A DNA stretch of 64,000 nucleotides from Pseudomonas oleovorans subsp. oleovorans (GCF_002197815.1 NZ_NIUB01000018.1:38329-102328), one strand, 5' to 3'; shown: positions 9,950 through 18,124, counted from the stretch's first letter. Notes: generated by a model not told the origin, from the letters alone. Translations and numbers: made by a program.

Positions 9950-10316
9950 AAACTGCGACAGGCCGGTCTCCGGGCTTGTGAGCGAACCATGGGTTCGACG
10001 CCGCGCCTTCCCGTGCATAGCACAGTGGCTTTGCAGACTGCGTGAAAACTACTGCGCTCGGCCATGCGGCGTTAAAAACAGTCTCGTGCGCGAGTCCGAT
10101 CAAAATGCTCATTTACAGCTCGTAAAGTCGAGCGCGACTCCGACCATTTTTCGCCTGTTTTTGCCTTGCCTGACCTTCGCTCGCTACGTTTTCACACGGT
10201 CTGCTTAAGCAGCGTTTGACTCACCTACCGTTGCGGGGGCAGCGCCGGCATTGGAACCGGCTTCCCTGTTTCACCCCTTGGCCGCCACTCACAGCGACTC
10301 GGGGCACCTGAAGCAA
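9950..10316 (-). ncRNA. cobalamin riboswitch, interrupted by a MITE-like insert
   Basis: Read on the minus strand, the 5' part carries CAGGTGCC, the AGGGAAGCCGGTTCCAATGC segment, and GCCCCCGCAACGGT (complement of 10227-10240), hallmarks of the B12 aptamer. The 3' part carries AGCCACTGTGC, GGGAAGGC, and the B12 box AAGCCCGGAGACCGGCC (complement of about 9961-9977). All conserved parts are present and in order, directly upstream of the cob operon. Between GAGTCAAACGCTGCTTAA and AAAGCCACTGTGC, in the variable peripheral region, sits an insert of about 170 bp with terminal inverted repeats, so the aptamer spans about 365 nt instead of roughly 200. Confidence 0.92.
10034..10203. mobile_element. 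MITE-like element inside the cobalamin riboswitch
   Basis: A 170-bp insert with imperfect terminal inverted repeats: left CAGACTGCGTGAAAAC and right (reverse complement) CAGACCGTGTGAAAAC. It has no coding capacity. Internally it shares GCGTTAAAAAC, TCAAAATGCTCATTTA and TTTTGCCTTG with the element at 29,174-29,315, so both belong to one dispersed family. No clear target duplication is visible. Confidence 0.75.
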
Positions 10317-10365
10317 GGCGCGCAGGGTAGAGGCTGGCAGCCCTGCGCGTCAACGCCAACGCCAC

Positions 10366-10686
10366 TCAATGCCTGGGTGTGAAACCTGGCGGTTTGCTCG
10401 CCAGCCACTCGACGAAGGTACGCAGGCGCTCATCTCCCAACAAGGCCTCGCGACTGTTGAAGGTCAGCGCCAGCTCCTTTTCACTGAACAGCCGGTGGAT
10501 CTGGTTATGACAAGCACGGCAGAGCCACAGCGTGGCGGTAATTCGTTCCTGACGAGGATACCGCCTCTGTACGTAAGCCTTGTCGTGTAGTGACTTGGGA
10601 ATCAGGTGATGGCGGGTCAAGGCCACAGGCCGTGCACAAAACTCGCAGGCCTCAGGTTGAGGCGGCAGGCGAATGGGGTCGGCCAT
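10366..10686 (-). CDS. HNH endonuclease-like protein
   Basis: A 106-residue protein with a small zinc-binding HNH module. CEFC (residues 14-17) and CRAC (56-59) supply the presumed zinc cysteines, LTRHHLIPKSLHDK (23-36) the catalytic histidine pair, and HNQIHRLF (60-67) the terminal N/H of the motif. I chose MADPIRL as start because the longer frame upstream overlaps the neighbouring lipoprotein gene. It starts 11 bp after that gene's end on the same strand. Small HNH proteins of this type are common chromosomal genes in Pseudomonas; the substrate is unknown. Its end lies only about 50 bp upstream of the cobalamin riboswitch. Confidence 0.8.
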   Translation of the reverse strand: MADPIRLPPQPEACEFCARPVALTRHHLIPKSLHDKAYVQRRYPRQERITATLWLCRACHNQIHRLFSEKELALTFNSREALLGDERLRTFVEWLASKPPGFTPRH

Positions 10687-10696
10687 AAACGAAAGC

Positions 10697-11221
10697 TCAG
10701 GGGTTGCGAGCGAGCTCTGGAGTGATAACACGCTTGGCGTCGAGATAGACACGCTGCCAGTAGACGTTGTCGAGGCTGTCCAGACGAACCGTGCCACCAC
10801 TGGACGGCGCATGCACGAAACGCCCATCCCCCACATAGATACCGGCATGACTGACAGTGCGCCCGCCATTGGTGGCGAAGAACACCAGATCACCACTTTG
10901 CAGGGCGTCACGACGAACATCTGGCGTACGCATCGCACTCAGCTCACGAGTAGAACGCGGCAGGCTGATGCCAGCGGCATCACGATAGACATAGCCGATC
11001 AGGCCACTGCAGTCGAAACCGCCATCCGGTGTATTACCACCGTAGCGATAGGGTGTTCCAACCAGGCCAAGCGCGCGAAACAGCACATCTTCGGCACCGC
11101 CCTGATAGGACGAAGAAGCAATTGGCGGCGTGTAGGCAGGCTGAGGAGAAGGGGCGCGACTGCTACAGGCACTCAGTAGCAGAACAAGAGAAATTACAGC
11201 GACACGGGTCGTGACGGGCAT
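10697..11221 (-). CDS. NlpC/P60 family cell-wall hydrolase, lipoprotein
   Basis: A 174-residue putative peptidoglycan endopeptidase (peptidase C40). The signal peptide ends in a lipobox, LLLSACSS, with the lipid-modified cysteine near residue 19. The catalytic domain has YRYGGNTPDGGFDCSGLIGY (catalytic Cys), SHAGIYVGDGRFVHA (His) and a following third polar residue. It probably acts in the periplasm, anchored to the membrane. A second, longer paralogue lies just upstream on the same strand. Confidence 0.9.
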   Translation of the reverse strand: MPVTTRVAVISLVLLLSACSSRAPSPQPAYTPPIASSSYQGGAEDVLFRALGLVGTPYRYGGNTPDGGFDCSGLIGYVYRDAAGISLPRSTRELSAMRTPDVRRDALQSGDLVFFATNGGRTVSHAGIYVGDGRFVHAPSSGGTVRLDSLDNVYWQRVYLDAKRVITPELARNP

Positions 11222-11271
11222 AAGCGAGGCGATCCTGAGCCTGAATGCGCCCTACTCTGCCCGAGACACGA

Positions 11272-11302
11272 CGAACGGCGCAACCCTGGGGTTACGCCGT
11301 GA
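11272..11302 (-). terminator. hairpin downstream of the second NlpC/P60 gene
   Basis: Inverted repeat ACGGCGTAACCC / GGTTGCGCCGT on the minus strand, between the two NlpC/P60 genes. It has only a weak T-rich tail, so it may attenuate rather than fully terminate. Confidence 0.4.
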
Positions 11303-11306
11303 AACA

Positions 11307-11939
11307 TCAGGGATGACGCCTGGCTGCGACTTGATCGTCCACTGGCGCCAGCGCCAGTACGCGCTTGGCTTGCAGGTAGCTGCGATTCCAGTAACTGTCA
11401 TCCAGGCTATCGATGCGCACACCACCGCTGCGGCTGCTGCTGGAGTGGATGAACTGATCATCACCCAGGTAGATGCCGGCATGACTGACGCGACCACGAC
11501 CACGATCATTGAACAGGATCAGATCACCCGGTTCCAGATCGGCGCGCGCCACCTTCGGCGCATCGAGGTTGATCAGCTCACGCGTGGAACGCGGCAGTTC
11601 CAGGCCGACTTCCTCGCGGAACAGGTAGCCGATAAAACCGCTGCAATCAAAACCTGACTGTACCGAGCTACCGCCGTAGCGATAACGGGTACCGATCAGC
11701 GAACGCCCGAGATCGAGCAGGCTGTCGGCCAGTTGCGGCATTTCATAGGGTTGATCGTCGATCAGCGCGTTGATCTCATCATCGGCAGGTTCATCCTGCT
11801 CGATCATCAGGCGAGTCACAGGTTCGACTGCTGCATCGCTGATCGGTTGCTGCGGTTGCGTCTGCGGCGCATGGCCGGCACAGGCAGCGAGAAAGACTGT
11901 GAGTGCAATAGGCACGAGGGGTGCGAAGCGTTTTAGCAT
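11307..11939 (-). CDS. NlpC/P60 family cell-wall hydrolase, lipoprotein (second paralogue)
   Basis: A 210-residue member of the same C40 peptidase family. I placed the start at MLKRFAPLVPIALTVFLAAC since this gives a clean lipoprotein signal with the lipobox Cys at about residue 20; the in-frame extension of 22 codons would spoil it. A low-complexity linker (about 20-80) precedes the catalytic domain: YRYGGSSVQSGFDCSGFIGY and SHAGIYLGDDQFIHSSS. The tandem with the preceding gene suggests duplication; both are on the minus strand. Confidence 0.9.
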   Translation of the reverse strand: MLKRFAPLVPIALTVFLAACAGHAPQTQPQQPISDAAVEPVTRLMIEQDEPADDEINALIDDQPYEMPQLADSLLDLGRSLIGTRYRYGGSSVQSGFDCSGFIGYLFREEVGLELPRSTRELINLDAPKVARADLEPGDLILFNDRGRGRVSHAGIYLGDDQFIHSSSSRSGGVRIDSLDDSYWNRSYLQAKRVLALAPVDDQVAARRHP

Positions 11940-12052
11940 GGGCACGACCGTGTCGAGTGAATTTAACAAGTCCGCGACTATGCCTTCTATAACGCTAATT
12001 TGCAAATTCTATCGACAGAATTGTGACTCAGTGGTCTCGCCATTTCATCTAA

Positions 12053-12082
12053 AGCGCCCAACCATCTGCATGGTCGGGCGAC
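12053..12082 (-). terminator. candidate terminator downstream of moeA
   Basis: Inverted repeat GCCCGACCAT / ATGGTTGGGC (minus-strand reading) with a four-base loop, starting just after the moeA stop and followed by GCTTTAG. The T tract is poor, so termination strength is uncertain. Confidence 0.5.
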
Positions 12083-12090
12083 TCGGAAAC

Positions 12091-13305
12091 CTAGCCGAGA
12101 ATCTCGCTGAGCGGAATGAAACGCAGCATATCTCCCTCGGCCAGCGTACTGCCTTCCATGACCTCGGCCAGCCCTTCGGCCCAGGCGGCGCTGCGCAAAA
12201 CGCCGGAACTCTGATTGGCATAGGGCACCACGCGCCCATGCTCCAGACGCGCGCGCAGGTACTCACGGCGCATACCCGGCTTAGCCCAGGTAAAACCTGC
12301 CGGCACCGCGAAGCCCAGTGGTTCGACCCGCTGCACCCCAAGACGACGCAACATGTAAGGACGCGCCAGCAGTCCGAAGGTGACCAGTGTCGAGGCCGGG
12401 TTGCCCGGCAAACCTATTACCGGAACGCCCTGATAGTGGCCGAAGGTCAGCGGTTTACCTGGCTTGATCGCCAATTTCCACAGCGCCAGTTCGCCCGCCT
12501 CGCGCAGGGCTATGCCGAGAAAATCCGCCTCCCCCACCGAAACGCCACCCGTGGAGAGAATCAGATCGACCTCGCCCAGGGCGCCCAGCGCTGCGCGGGT
12601 GCGTTGCAGGTCATCAGGCAATATGCCCGCATCCACCACACTGCAGCCCAGCCGTTGCAACCAGGCAATCAGCAGACGGCGATTGCTGTTGTAGATCTGC
12701 CCCGGCCCAAGCGCCTGCCCCGGCTCGACCAGCTCATCGCCGGTGGACAGCACGGCAACGCGCAGGCGCCGACGCACCGACAGCCGTGCGGCGCCAAGAG
12801 AGGCTGCCAGCCCCAGCTCGATTGGCCCCAGGCGGGTACCGGCCGGCAGCACGCATTCGCCGCTGCGGGTTTCCTGGCCTTGAGCCCGTACGTTCTGCCC
12901 GACTTTCAGCGGCTCGCGGAAATGCACGCGCCCTGCCTCATCCAGCTCAACGTTTTCCTGCATCTCGACGGTGTCGGCACCTTCCGGTAGCGGCGCACCA
13001 GTGAAGATGCGCGCGCAGGTTCCGTGCTCCAGCGGTGTGGGCGCGGTGCCCGCCTGGATGCGCTGGCTAATCGGCAACGCCTGGCCACTGCAATCGGCCA
13101 GGCGCAGGGCGTAACCGTCCATGGCGCTGTTGGCCCAGGGCGGCAGATCCAGCGCCGCGATCAGCGGCTCGGCCAGCACACGACCATCAGCCTCGGCCAG
13201 CCCAACCAGCTCGTTCTGCTCGATGGGCGCCGCCTCTGCCAAAGCCAGCAGGCGCTCCAGCGCCGCCTCCATAGGCAACAGTCCGGGATGATCGCAACCA
13301 CTCAT
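12091..13305 (-). CDS. moeA: molybdopterin molybdotransferase
   Basis: Inserts molybdate into adenylylated molybdopterin, the last general step of molybdenum cofactor synthesis. Of 404 residues, the N-terminal part shows [16 protein letters not shown] near residue 57 and [18 protein letters not shown] near 102. The central MoaB/Mog-like domain has [14 protein letters not shown] and [14 protein letters not shown] (about 253-266), then [10 protein letters not shown] and [11 protein letters not shown]. It overlaps moaB by 4 nt on the same strand. The layout fits the moeA-moaB // mobA arrangement of P. aeruginosa. Confidence 0.96.
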   Translation of the reverse strand: MSGCDHPGLLPMEAALERLLALAEAAPIEQNELVGLAEADGRVLAEPLIAALDLPPWANSAMDGYALRLADCSGQALPISQRIQAGTAPTPLEHGTCARIFTGAPLPEGADTVEMQENVELDEAGRVHFREPLKVGQNVRAQGQETRSGECVLPAGTRLGPIELGLAASLGAARLSVRRRLRVAVLSTGDELVEPGQALGPGQIYNSNRRLLIAWLQRLGCSVVDAGILPDDLQRTRAALGALGEVDLILSTGGVSVGEADFLGIALREAGELALWKLAIKPGKPLTFGHYQGVPVIGLPGNPASTLVTFGLLARPYMLRRLGVQRVEPLGFAVPAGFTWAKPGMRREYLRARLEHGRVVPYANQSSGVLRSAAWAEGLAEVMEGSTLAEGDMLRFIPLSEILG

Positions 13306-13850
13306 CCGCGCGTCTCGCAGGCGCCCACCTGCTTCAGATGCGGCACGAAGTTGCAGGGACGATGGCGCGCATCCAGTTGCTCACCGAGGATGCCGTCCCA
13401 GGCAGTGCGGCAGGCGTTGGTCGAGCCCGGCAGGCAGCACACCAGGGTGCCGTTGGCCAGACCGGCCAGCGCGCGCGACTGGATGGTAGAAGTGCCGATA
13501 TCGGCCACAGAGATCTGCCGGAACAACTCGCCGAAACCATCGACCTGCTTGTCCAGCAGGCAGGCGACCGCTTCCGGCGTGCTGTCACGCCCGGTGAACC
13601 CGGTACCGCCAGTGATCACCACGACCTGCACCTGATCCTCGGCAATCCAGGTCGCCACCTGAGCGCGGATCTTGTAGAGGTCATCCTTGAGCAGAACGCG
13701 AGCGGCCAGTTGGTGCCCGGCGGCGGTCAGACGGTCGACCAGCAATTGACCCGAGGTGTCGGTCTCCAGCGTGCGCGTGTCGCTGACGGTCAGCACGGCA
13801 ATGTTCAGCGGCACGAAAACCGCGTCGGCCTTATGGTTCATGGCAGGCAT
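13302..13850 (-). CDS. moaB: molybdenum cofactor biosynthesis protein B
   Basis: MoaB/Mog fold protein, 182 residues, thought to adenylylate molybdopterin before metal insertion. It shows [16 protein letters not shown] (about 19-34), [19 protein letters not shown] (about 77-95) and the C-terminal [17 protein letters not shown]. The start could be at MPAMNHK or, three codons later, at MNHK. It is divergent from mobA, with about 60 bp of shared promoter space, and translationally coupled to moeA. Confidence 0.94.
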   Translation of the reverse strand: MPAMNHKADAVFVPLNIAVLTVSDTRTLETDTSGQLLVDRLTAAGHQLAARVLLKDDLYKIRAQVATWIAEDQVQVVVITGGTGFTGRDSTPEAVACLLDKQVDGFGELFRQISVADIGTSTIQSRALAGLANGTLVCCLPGSTNACRTAWDGILGEQLDARHRPCNFVPHLKQVGACETRG

Positions 13851-13909
13851 CCAATTGGGAGAGAATGGGCGCTGTTATATCACACAGCCTGCCTTCGGAG
13901 ACTGCACAC

Positions 13910-14500
13910 ATGCCCGTATCCAACCCACTACCCCCCTGCTCGGTGCTGCTGCTTTCCGGCGGCCGAGGCCAGCGCATGGGTGGCCGTGACAAGGGCTTGC
14001 TGGACTGGCGCGGCCGCCCACTGATCGCCTGGCTGCATGACCTGACCAGACCCTTGAGCGACGACCTGATCATCTCCTGCAACCGCAACACGGAGCACTA
14101 TGCACGCTACGCCGACCAACTGGTCACCGACGAAGATCAGGATTTTCAGGGCCCACTGGCTGGTATCCGCGCCGGCATGGCTTCGGCACGCCATGAGCAA
14201 ATGCTGGTCCTGCCCTGTGACGCCCCCCTGGTGGACCGTGCACTGATCGAGTCACTGCTTGCCCACGCGGGGAGCCGGCCGGTGGTGATCCGCCAGGGCA
14301 ACTACTGGCAGCCACTGTTCTGCCTGTTGCCCACGGGGCTCAGAGACGATCTGGAACACGCCTGGCAATCCGGTGAACGCAGCCCGCAACGCTGGTTCGA
14401 CAACCTAGCCCCCATCGCCGTCGACTGCACGCTGGAAGATCCCCGCCTGGCCAACCTGAACACACCGGAAACGCTCGCGAACGGCATATCGCCTTGCTGA
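13910..14500 (+). CDS. mobA: molybdenum cofactor guanylyltransferase
   Basis: Links GMP to molybdopterin to form the bis-MGD cofactor. Of 196 residues, the N-terminal nucleotide-binding motif [19 protein letters not shown] lies at about 12-30, then [20 protein letters not shown] near 76 and [11 protein letters not shown] near 102, as in MobA. The start at 13,910 is preceded by GGAG eight bases upstream; an in-frame extension begins at 13,865 but reaches into the divergent promoter region. Confidence 0.95.
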   Translation: MPVSNPLPPCSVLLLSGGRGQRMGGRDKGLLDWRGRPLIAWLHDLTRPLSDDLIISCNRNTEHYARYADQLVTDEDQDFQGPLAGIRAGMASARHEQMLVLPCDAPLVDRALIESLLAHAGSRPVVIRQGNYWQPLFCLLPTGLRDDLEHAWQSGERSPQRWFDNLAPIAVDCTLEDPRLANLNTPETLANGISPC

Positions 14501-14586
14501 AGCGAGAAGCCCTGCGCGGAACTCATACGACAGTTTCACGTCTGAGCGAGGGTATAGCACCTCTTTAGCACCCAAGGAGACACACC

Positions 14587-14808
14587 ATGACCAAACGGAT
14601 AATCCCCGCCCTGCTGATGGCAATCGGCTTCACTGTGCTGGCCGGCTGTTCCACGCCGTCGGTGATCACCCTGAATGACGGGCGTGAAATACAGACGGTA
14701 GACAAACCCCAGTTCGATGAAGAATCCGGCTTCTACGAATTCGAGCAACTCGACGGCAAGCGCGCCACGATCAACAAGGATCAGGTGCAGACCGTCAAGG
14801 AACTCTGA
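14587..14808 (+). CDS. YgdI/YgdR-like small lipoprotein
   Basis: A 73-residue lipoprotein. The signal peptide ends LAGCSTP, with the lipidated cysteine near residue 21; the mature part begins VITLNDGREIQTVD and ends DQVQTVKEL, the pattern of the YgdI/YgdR SH3-like family. An AAGGAGA Shine-Dalgarno lies just before the ATG. Function is not established; it is a conserved neighbour of mobA and tRNA-Pro in pseudomonads. Confidence 0.88.
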   Translation: MTKRIIPALLMAIGFTVLAGCSTPSVITLNDGREIQTVDKPQFDEESGFYEFEQLDGKRATINKDQVQTVKEL

Positions 14809-14899
14809 GGCGAGAGCCCGAGCCACCGCTGAAGGACAGCGGGGCTCGCCCCGGCAGCAGAAAGGGATATCGGCCTGCTGATTTTTTCAGGCTAACCCC

Positions 14900-14927
14900 T
14901 TGTGCAGTAAAAGTTTTTCGGTAGAAT
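14900..14927 (+). promoter_or_regulatory. promoter of tRNA-Pro
   Basis: TTGTGC (14,900-14,905) and TAGAAT (14,922-14,927) with a 16-bp spacer, ending 10 bp before the tRNA. The TAGAAT -10 is shared with the two initiator tRNA promoters later in the window. Confidence 0.7.
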
Positions 14928-14937
14928 ACGGCTCATT

Positions 14938-15014
14938 CGGAGTGTAGCGCAGCTTGGTAGCGCGTCTCGTTCGGGACGAGAAGGTCGCAGGTTCGAATCC
15001 TGTCTCTCCGACCA
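14938..15014 (+). tRNA. tRNA-Pro (anticodon CGG)
   Basis: A 77-nt cloverleaf with encoded CCA. The acceptor stem is CGGAGTG/CTCTCCG-type pairing, D-arm GCGC...GCGC, anticodon stem TCTCG/CGAGA with loop TTCGGGA (anticodon CGG), and T arm around GGTTCGAATCC. An intrinsic terminator follows. Its 3' end borders a zone of mobile and acquired genes, so it may have served as an integration site, but I do not see a second copy of its 3' end downstream. Confidence 0.97.
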
Positions 15015-15021
15015 ATCCCTT

Positions 15022-15091
15022 GTTCCTACATGTTCCTACATGCCTCGGAACCCCAGAAAGCCCGGCCTCTAGCGCCGGGCTTTCTGTTTCT
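15022..15091 (+). terminator. terminator after tRNA-Pro
   Basis: Perfect 13-bp stem CAGAAAGCCCGGC (15,054-15,066) / GCCGGGCTTTCTG (15,074-15,086) followed by TTTCTG. Just before it is a short tandem repeat, TGTTCCTACA twice. Confidence 0.85.
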
Positions 15092-15112
15092 GCTTGTCTC
15101 ATGCCATCCCTA

Positions 15113-15376
15113 GGGTCTGTTGCCGTTTCGCGCACGGCCGCAACGGAGCCAGTTTTTGCGTGGGCTAGGCGCGAGACGCGAAGTTTGGTCGCCCAAATGA
15201 GCCGTCGAGTAACGACGTACCACGCAAAAACTGGCCCGTCCCTTCGGGTTGCGCGGCAAATTGCGCCATGCGTCGTTGCGGGATTTGGCAAGGGAACGAC
15301 CATTACCTGCATCCCGCGCCTCGCGTGGCGCAATTTGGCGCAGCAACGCGGCTCGCGTCGAAACGGCAACAGACCC
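15113..15376. mobile_element. MITE sharing termini with the adjacent IS5-type element
   Basis: A 264-bp non-coding element bounded by perfect inverted repeats GGGTCTGTTGCCGTTTCG, flanked on both sides by TA. It contains an internal perfect 16-bp inverted pair, GCCAGTTTTTGCGTGG (15,148-15,163) and its complement (15,220-15,235), and another around AAATTGCGCCA/TGGCGCAATTT. Its ends match those of the IS remnant 51 bp downstream, so that IS family could have mobilised it. A truncated copy lies at 42,734-42,900. Confidence 0.85.
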
Positions 15377-15427
15377 TAGCTATCTCTACCGATTTGGTAT
15401 GCCCGTTGGTATGCTGCCCGATCGTTA
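15377..15427. other. spacer between MITE and IS5-type remnant
   Basis: A 51-bp spacer containing an imperfect direct repeat, TTGGTATGCCCG and TTGGTATGCTGCCCG. I see no gene. The repeats resemble the short tandem sites often found near integrase attachment sites, but no integrase gene is nearby. Confidence 0.3.
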
Positions 15428-16107
15428 GGGGCTGTTGCCGTTTTTTTCACTAACCAACTGATAAGTAAGAGAAAACTCGTACCGCTGAAGCTCTGATCCA
15501 TCATCGATACGAGTTTACAATGCCCCGATTATTGCTCAGTGATGAGCATTGGTCGAAGCTGCGGGAAATTCTGCTGCGCAAGGCCATCTACAACAATGGA
15601 ATGGGTGTTCATTGATGGCAGCTATGCCAAGGCCCACCAACACAGTGCAGGCGCTGCCAGTGGCAACGATGAGGCCATAGGAAAAAGTCGAGCTGGCAAT
15701 ACCAGCAAGATTCACCTGGCAGTTGATGCTCATGGACTGCCCATCGAGTTTGAAATTACGGGGGGTCAAATCAATGATTGCACCCAGGCTCCCGCATTGA
15801 TTGCCAAGCTCCCGGAGGCAGAAACCATTGTCGCGGACAAGGGCTATGACAGCGAGAGAGTTCGGCAGCAGGTTGAGCAACAAGGGGCCAAGGCCGTGAT
15901 CCCGAGAAAGCGTAACTCCGTGAAAGGCAACGCGGATCTGGACAGAGGTCTTTACCGCAACCGGCACTTGGTGGAGAACGCCTTCGCCCGGCTAAAGCAC
16001 TACCGGGCAGTGGCATCTCGGTTCGACAAACTCAAGAGAAATTCGAAAGCGTCGTGGCCATGGTGTGTGTCTTTCTCTGGTTACCTATGTGAAACGGCAA
16101 CAGACCC
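15428..16107 (+). mobile_element. IS5-type insertion sequence, internally deleted
   Basis: A 680-bp element whose outer ends read GGGGCTGTTGCCGTTT and AAACGGCAACAGACCC, flanked by TA. Length is short for the family (about 850 bp) because the middle of the transposase first half is missing. The transposase is also frameshifted, so the copy cannot move by itself. Confidence 0.8.
15520..16092 (+). pseudogene. IS5-family (IS427-like) transposase, broken
   Basis: The N-terminus MPRLLLSDEHWSKLREILL is intact, then about 60 codons are missing and the frame changes. The second half, readable from about 15,590, keeps all three acidic catalytic sites in context: WVFIDGSYAKAHQ, IVADKGYDSERVR and HLVENAFARLKHYRAVASRF. 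A single T seems lost at about 16,040 (AAATTCG where AAATTTCG restores the usual FESVVAMVC... end), which shifts the C-terminus. DDE transposase of the two-frame IS5 group; non-functional here. Confidence 0.85.
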
Positions 16108-16449
16108 TAGGTCGTTGATTTTCCAACAAACCGCTTGATGGATCCGCGCTTGCGGACTGCGGACTTTCAATGGGCCGGAAATCTGGCTCGCCCAGAGGCT
16201 CTCGGTAACGACACGTTGCAAACAGTCGGTACTTCTCGATAAATACCCGACGAATCGGAACATCTCAGCCAGCACTGATGTTACCCCTGCTTGCTGACGC
16301 AGCTTGGAAGTTCTGGCTGCAATATTGCCCCCCAATCGCTGTGGAAGGCAGCTCCCTGGGTAACTGCAATCGAAGGGGGGGGGGGGGCGCTGCGTAGGGC
16401 CGTGCCCCCCCATCCTGCAGAGTGAGCTGATTTGGTCAAGGCCGGGTTG
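16108..16449. other. non-coding or unrecognised stretch with a 13-G run
   Basis: No gene I can recognise. It contains a run of 13 G's (16,375-16,387) that ends in front of GCGCTGCGTAGGGCC. A minus-strand frame reads through much of it without resembling a known family. Confidence 0.4.
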
Positions 16450-16752
16450 TCATGCAGGCAGTTTGGCTGCAAGCAGTTCGACCTTCTCGATATTGGGCGG
16501 AGAACTGAGCAAGGTCGCGGCGTTGGCCATCAAGGCCGCGGCGATCTGGCCGTTCAGATGTGCCTGGCGACCTGCCTCATCGGCAAAGGCATCGAACACA
16601 CCGAACGTCGAAGGGCCAAACTTCAATGCGAACCAGGCAGTGGTGCCGGACTCGGCGTTGGCGAGCGGCAGCGCACTGGCCAGGAAGTCGGCAAGCGCAG
16701 CCTCTTGGCCTGGTTTAGCTTCGAGGCGAACAAACAGGGCGAGCTTGGTCAT
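16450..16752 (-). CDS. antibiotic biosynthesis monooxygenase (ABM) domain protein
   Basis: A 100-residue single-domain protein of the ABM/YgiN dimeric alpha-beta barrel fold. The N-terminal strand MTKLALFVRLEAKPGQEAAL, then WFALKFGPSTFGVFDAFADE and GRQAHLNGQIAAALMANAATLL fit that family. Such proteins often act on quinones or as small accessory oxygenases; the substrate is unknown. The start is set by the ATG at 16,752 with AGGATTACAGC upstream. It is divergent from the GlxA-like regulator, and the two starts lie about 117 bp apart. Confidence 0.85.
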   Translation of the reverse strand: MTKLALFVRLEAKPGQEAALADFLASALPLANAESGTTAWFALKFGPSTFGVFDAFADEAGRQAHLNGQIAAALMANAATLLSSPPNIEKVELLAAKLPA

Positions 16753-16836
16753 GCTGTAATCCTTGGGGTAAATGGAAAAATGGGTGAAGGGATCGACGAG
16801 ACAGCAGCCTAAGTCTTCATGACAGACATCTCTATA

Positions 16837-16869
16837 GGCAATAATGACAACATTGATATCATTATTGCC
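16837..16869. promoter_or_regulatory. perfect palindromic operator in front of the GlxA-like regulator
   Basis: A 33-bp palindrome with two perfect 11-bp arms, GGCAATAATGA and TCATTATTGCC, separated by 11 bp. It ends exactly one base before the ATG at 16,870 and lies in the divergent intergenic region of the ABM gene and the regulator. An operator for this regulator or another repressor is the simplest reading. Confidence 0.7.
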
Positions 16870-17832
16870 ATGAAACTCCACATCCTTGTTTGTGATGGCG
16901 TGTTTGATCTGGGGCTTGCGGCGCTCACTGACACAGTGGGCTTGGCCAATGCGATGTCGGGCTCGCTGCCACAGGCTCCCGCGCACATAGAGCTCACGCT
17001 GGTGGGCGTGCGGCGTCGCATCCGAACTGCGCAAGGCTTGACGGTCCCCGTGGTCACTGCGCGTGGCGTACCGGAACCAGACGTCGTGCTCGTGCCCGCG
17101 TTTGGTGACAAGATGCCTGACACGCTCTCGGCTCGGCTCACACGCCCCGACGTGCCCGATGCGGTCGCCGCGCTGCAGCAGTGGTCCACCACTGGCGCGC
17201 ACCTTGGTGCCGCCTGCTCCGGTAGTTTCTTGCTTGCAGAGAGTGGCCTGCTTGATGGGCATCGTGCGACGACGTCATGGTGGCTGGGGCCGATGTTTCG
17301 GCAGCGCTATCCGAACGTCACGCTGGACGAGTCACGCATGATCGTGAACTCGACACGCTTCACCACCGCGGGTGCCGCTTTGGCCCACGTCGACTTGGCC
17401 TTGCGCATCATCCGGGGGCGCAGTCCGGCGCTGGCGGCCCTGGTGGCACGCTATCTGCTGGCCGAGACACGCAGTTCGCAAGCCGAGTTCGTGATTCCCG
17501 ACCACCTTGCGCATGCCGACCCGATGGTCGAGCGCTTCGAGTGCTGGGCCAGAGGTCGGCTCGCGCAGGGGTTCTCGCTGGCGGAGGCTGCCAGCGCCGC
17601 AGGCACAAGCGAGCGCACCTTGGCGCGGCGGCTGCAAAGCGTTTTGGGCAAGACACCACTGTCGTATTTCCAGGACCTGCGCGTGGAGCACGCCGTCCAT
17701 CTCTTGCGCACCGGAAACGCCAGCGTCGATCAGGTCGCCGCACAGGTCGGGTATTCGGATGGGGCGACCCTGCGAGCCCTGTTGCGCCGCAAGCTGGGCC
17801 GGGGCGTCAGGGAGTTGCGACGCGGCGGATGA
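16870..17832 (+). CDS. GlxA family transcriptional regulator (DJ-1/PfpI plus AraC HTH)
   Basis: A 320-residue AraC-type regulator. The N-terminal DJ-1/PfpI (class I glutaminase-like) domain spans about residues 1-170 and contains GAACSGSFLLAESGLLDGHRATTSWW, where C is the nucleophile-elbow position. The C-terminal AraC helix-turn-helix (about 215-315) includes SLAEAASAAGTSERTLARRL and AAQVGYSDGATLRALLRRKL. A start at 16,819 would add 17 codons that lie mostly over the palindrome; neither ATG has a good Shine-Dalgarno, so translation may be leaderless. It probably controls the divergent ABM gene. Confidence 0.85.
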   Translation: MKLHILVCDGVFDLGLAALTDTVGLANAMSGSLPQAPAHIELTLVGVRRRIRTAQGLTVPVVTARGVPEPDVVLVPAFGDKMPDTLSARLTRPDVPDAVAALQQWSTTGAHLGAACSGSFLLAESGLLDGHRATTSWWLGPMFRQRYPNVTLDESRMIVNSTRFTTAGAALAHVDLALRIIRGRSPALAALVARYLLAETRSSQAEFVIPDHLAHADPMVERFECWARGRLAQGFSLAEAASAAGTSERTLARRLQSVLGKTPLSYFQDLRVEHAVHLLRTGNASVDQVAAQVGYSDGATLRALLRRKLGRGVRELRRGG

Positions 17833-18124
17833 CCAGAGGCATGAACGGCTGGAGACCACCGCGAAACTGGCGCAGGCCAAACGGCGCATTTGGACCTGGC
17901 AAAACTACTGCCAGCGACGGTGCGCAAGCTCCAGTTTGACCCCGGACAAAGTTTTGCTGGCAATGTCGTGGTTGAGCAAATCAATACCTTGATTGAACAA
18001 CGCTGTGCCTTGGCGATTCGGCGGCTCACCGCCCCGCCGCCGACAATGACGCAGCCGTCGAGCCCACCGTTTGAACCACCGTGCGGACGCAGGCTCGCCG
18101 CAGGTTCGATTCCGCGCAGCCGAT
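17833..18124. other. unrecognised stretch after the GlxA-like gene
   Basis: About 290 bp of short frames on both strands with no family I can name; likely part of the debris between two IS remnants. Confidence 0.4.

Noticed and set aside
10366..10686. HNH protein as part of a defence or mobile system
   Set aside because: No partner gene such as a methylase, reverse transcriptase or Cas gene is near; it stands among cell-wall and B12 genes.
15022..15043. Short tandem repeat TGTTCCTACA as a CRISPR-like or attachment array
   Set aside because: Only two copies with no spacers; too little for an array.
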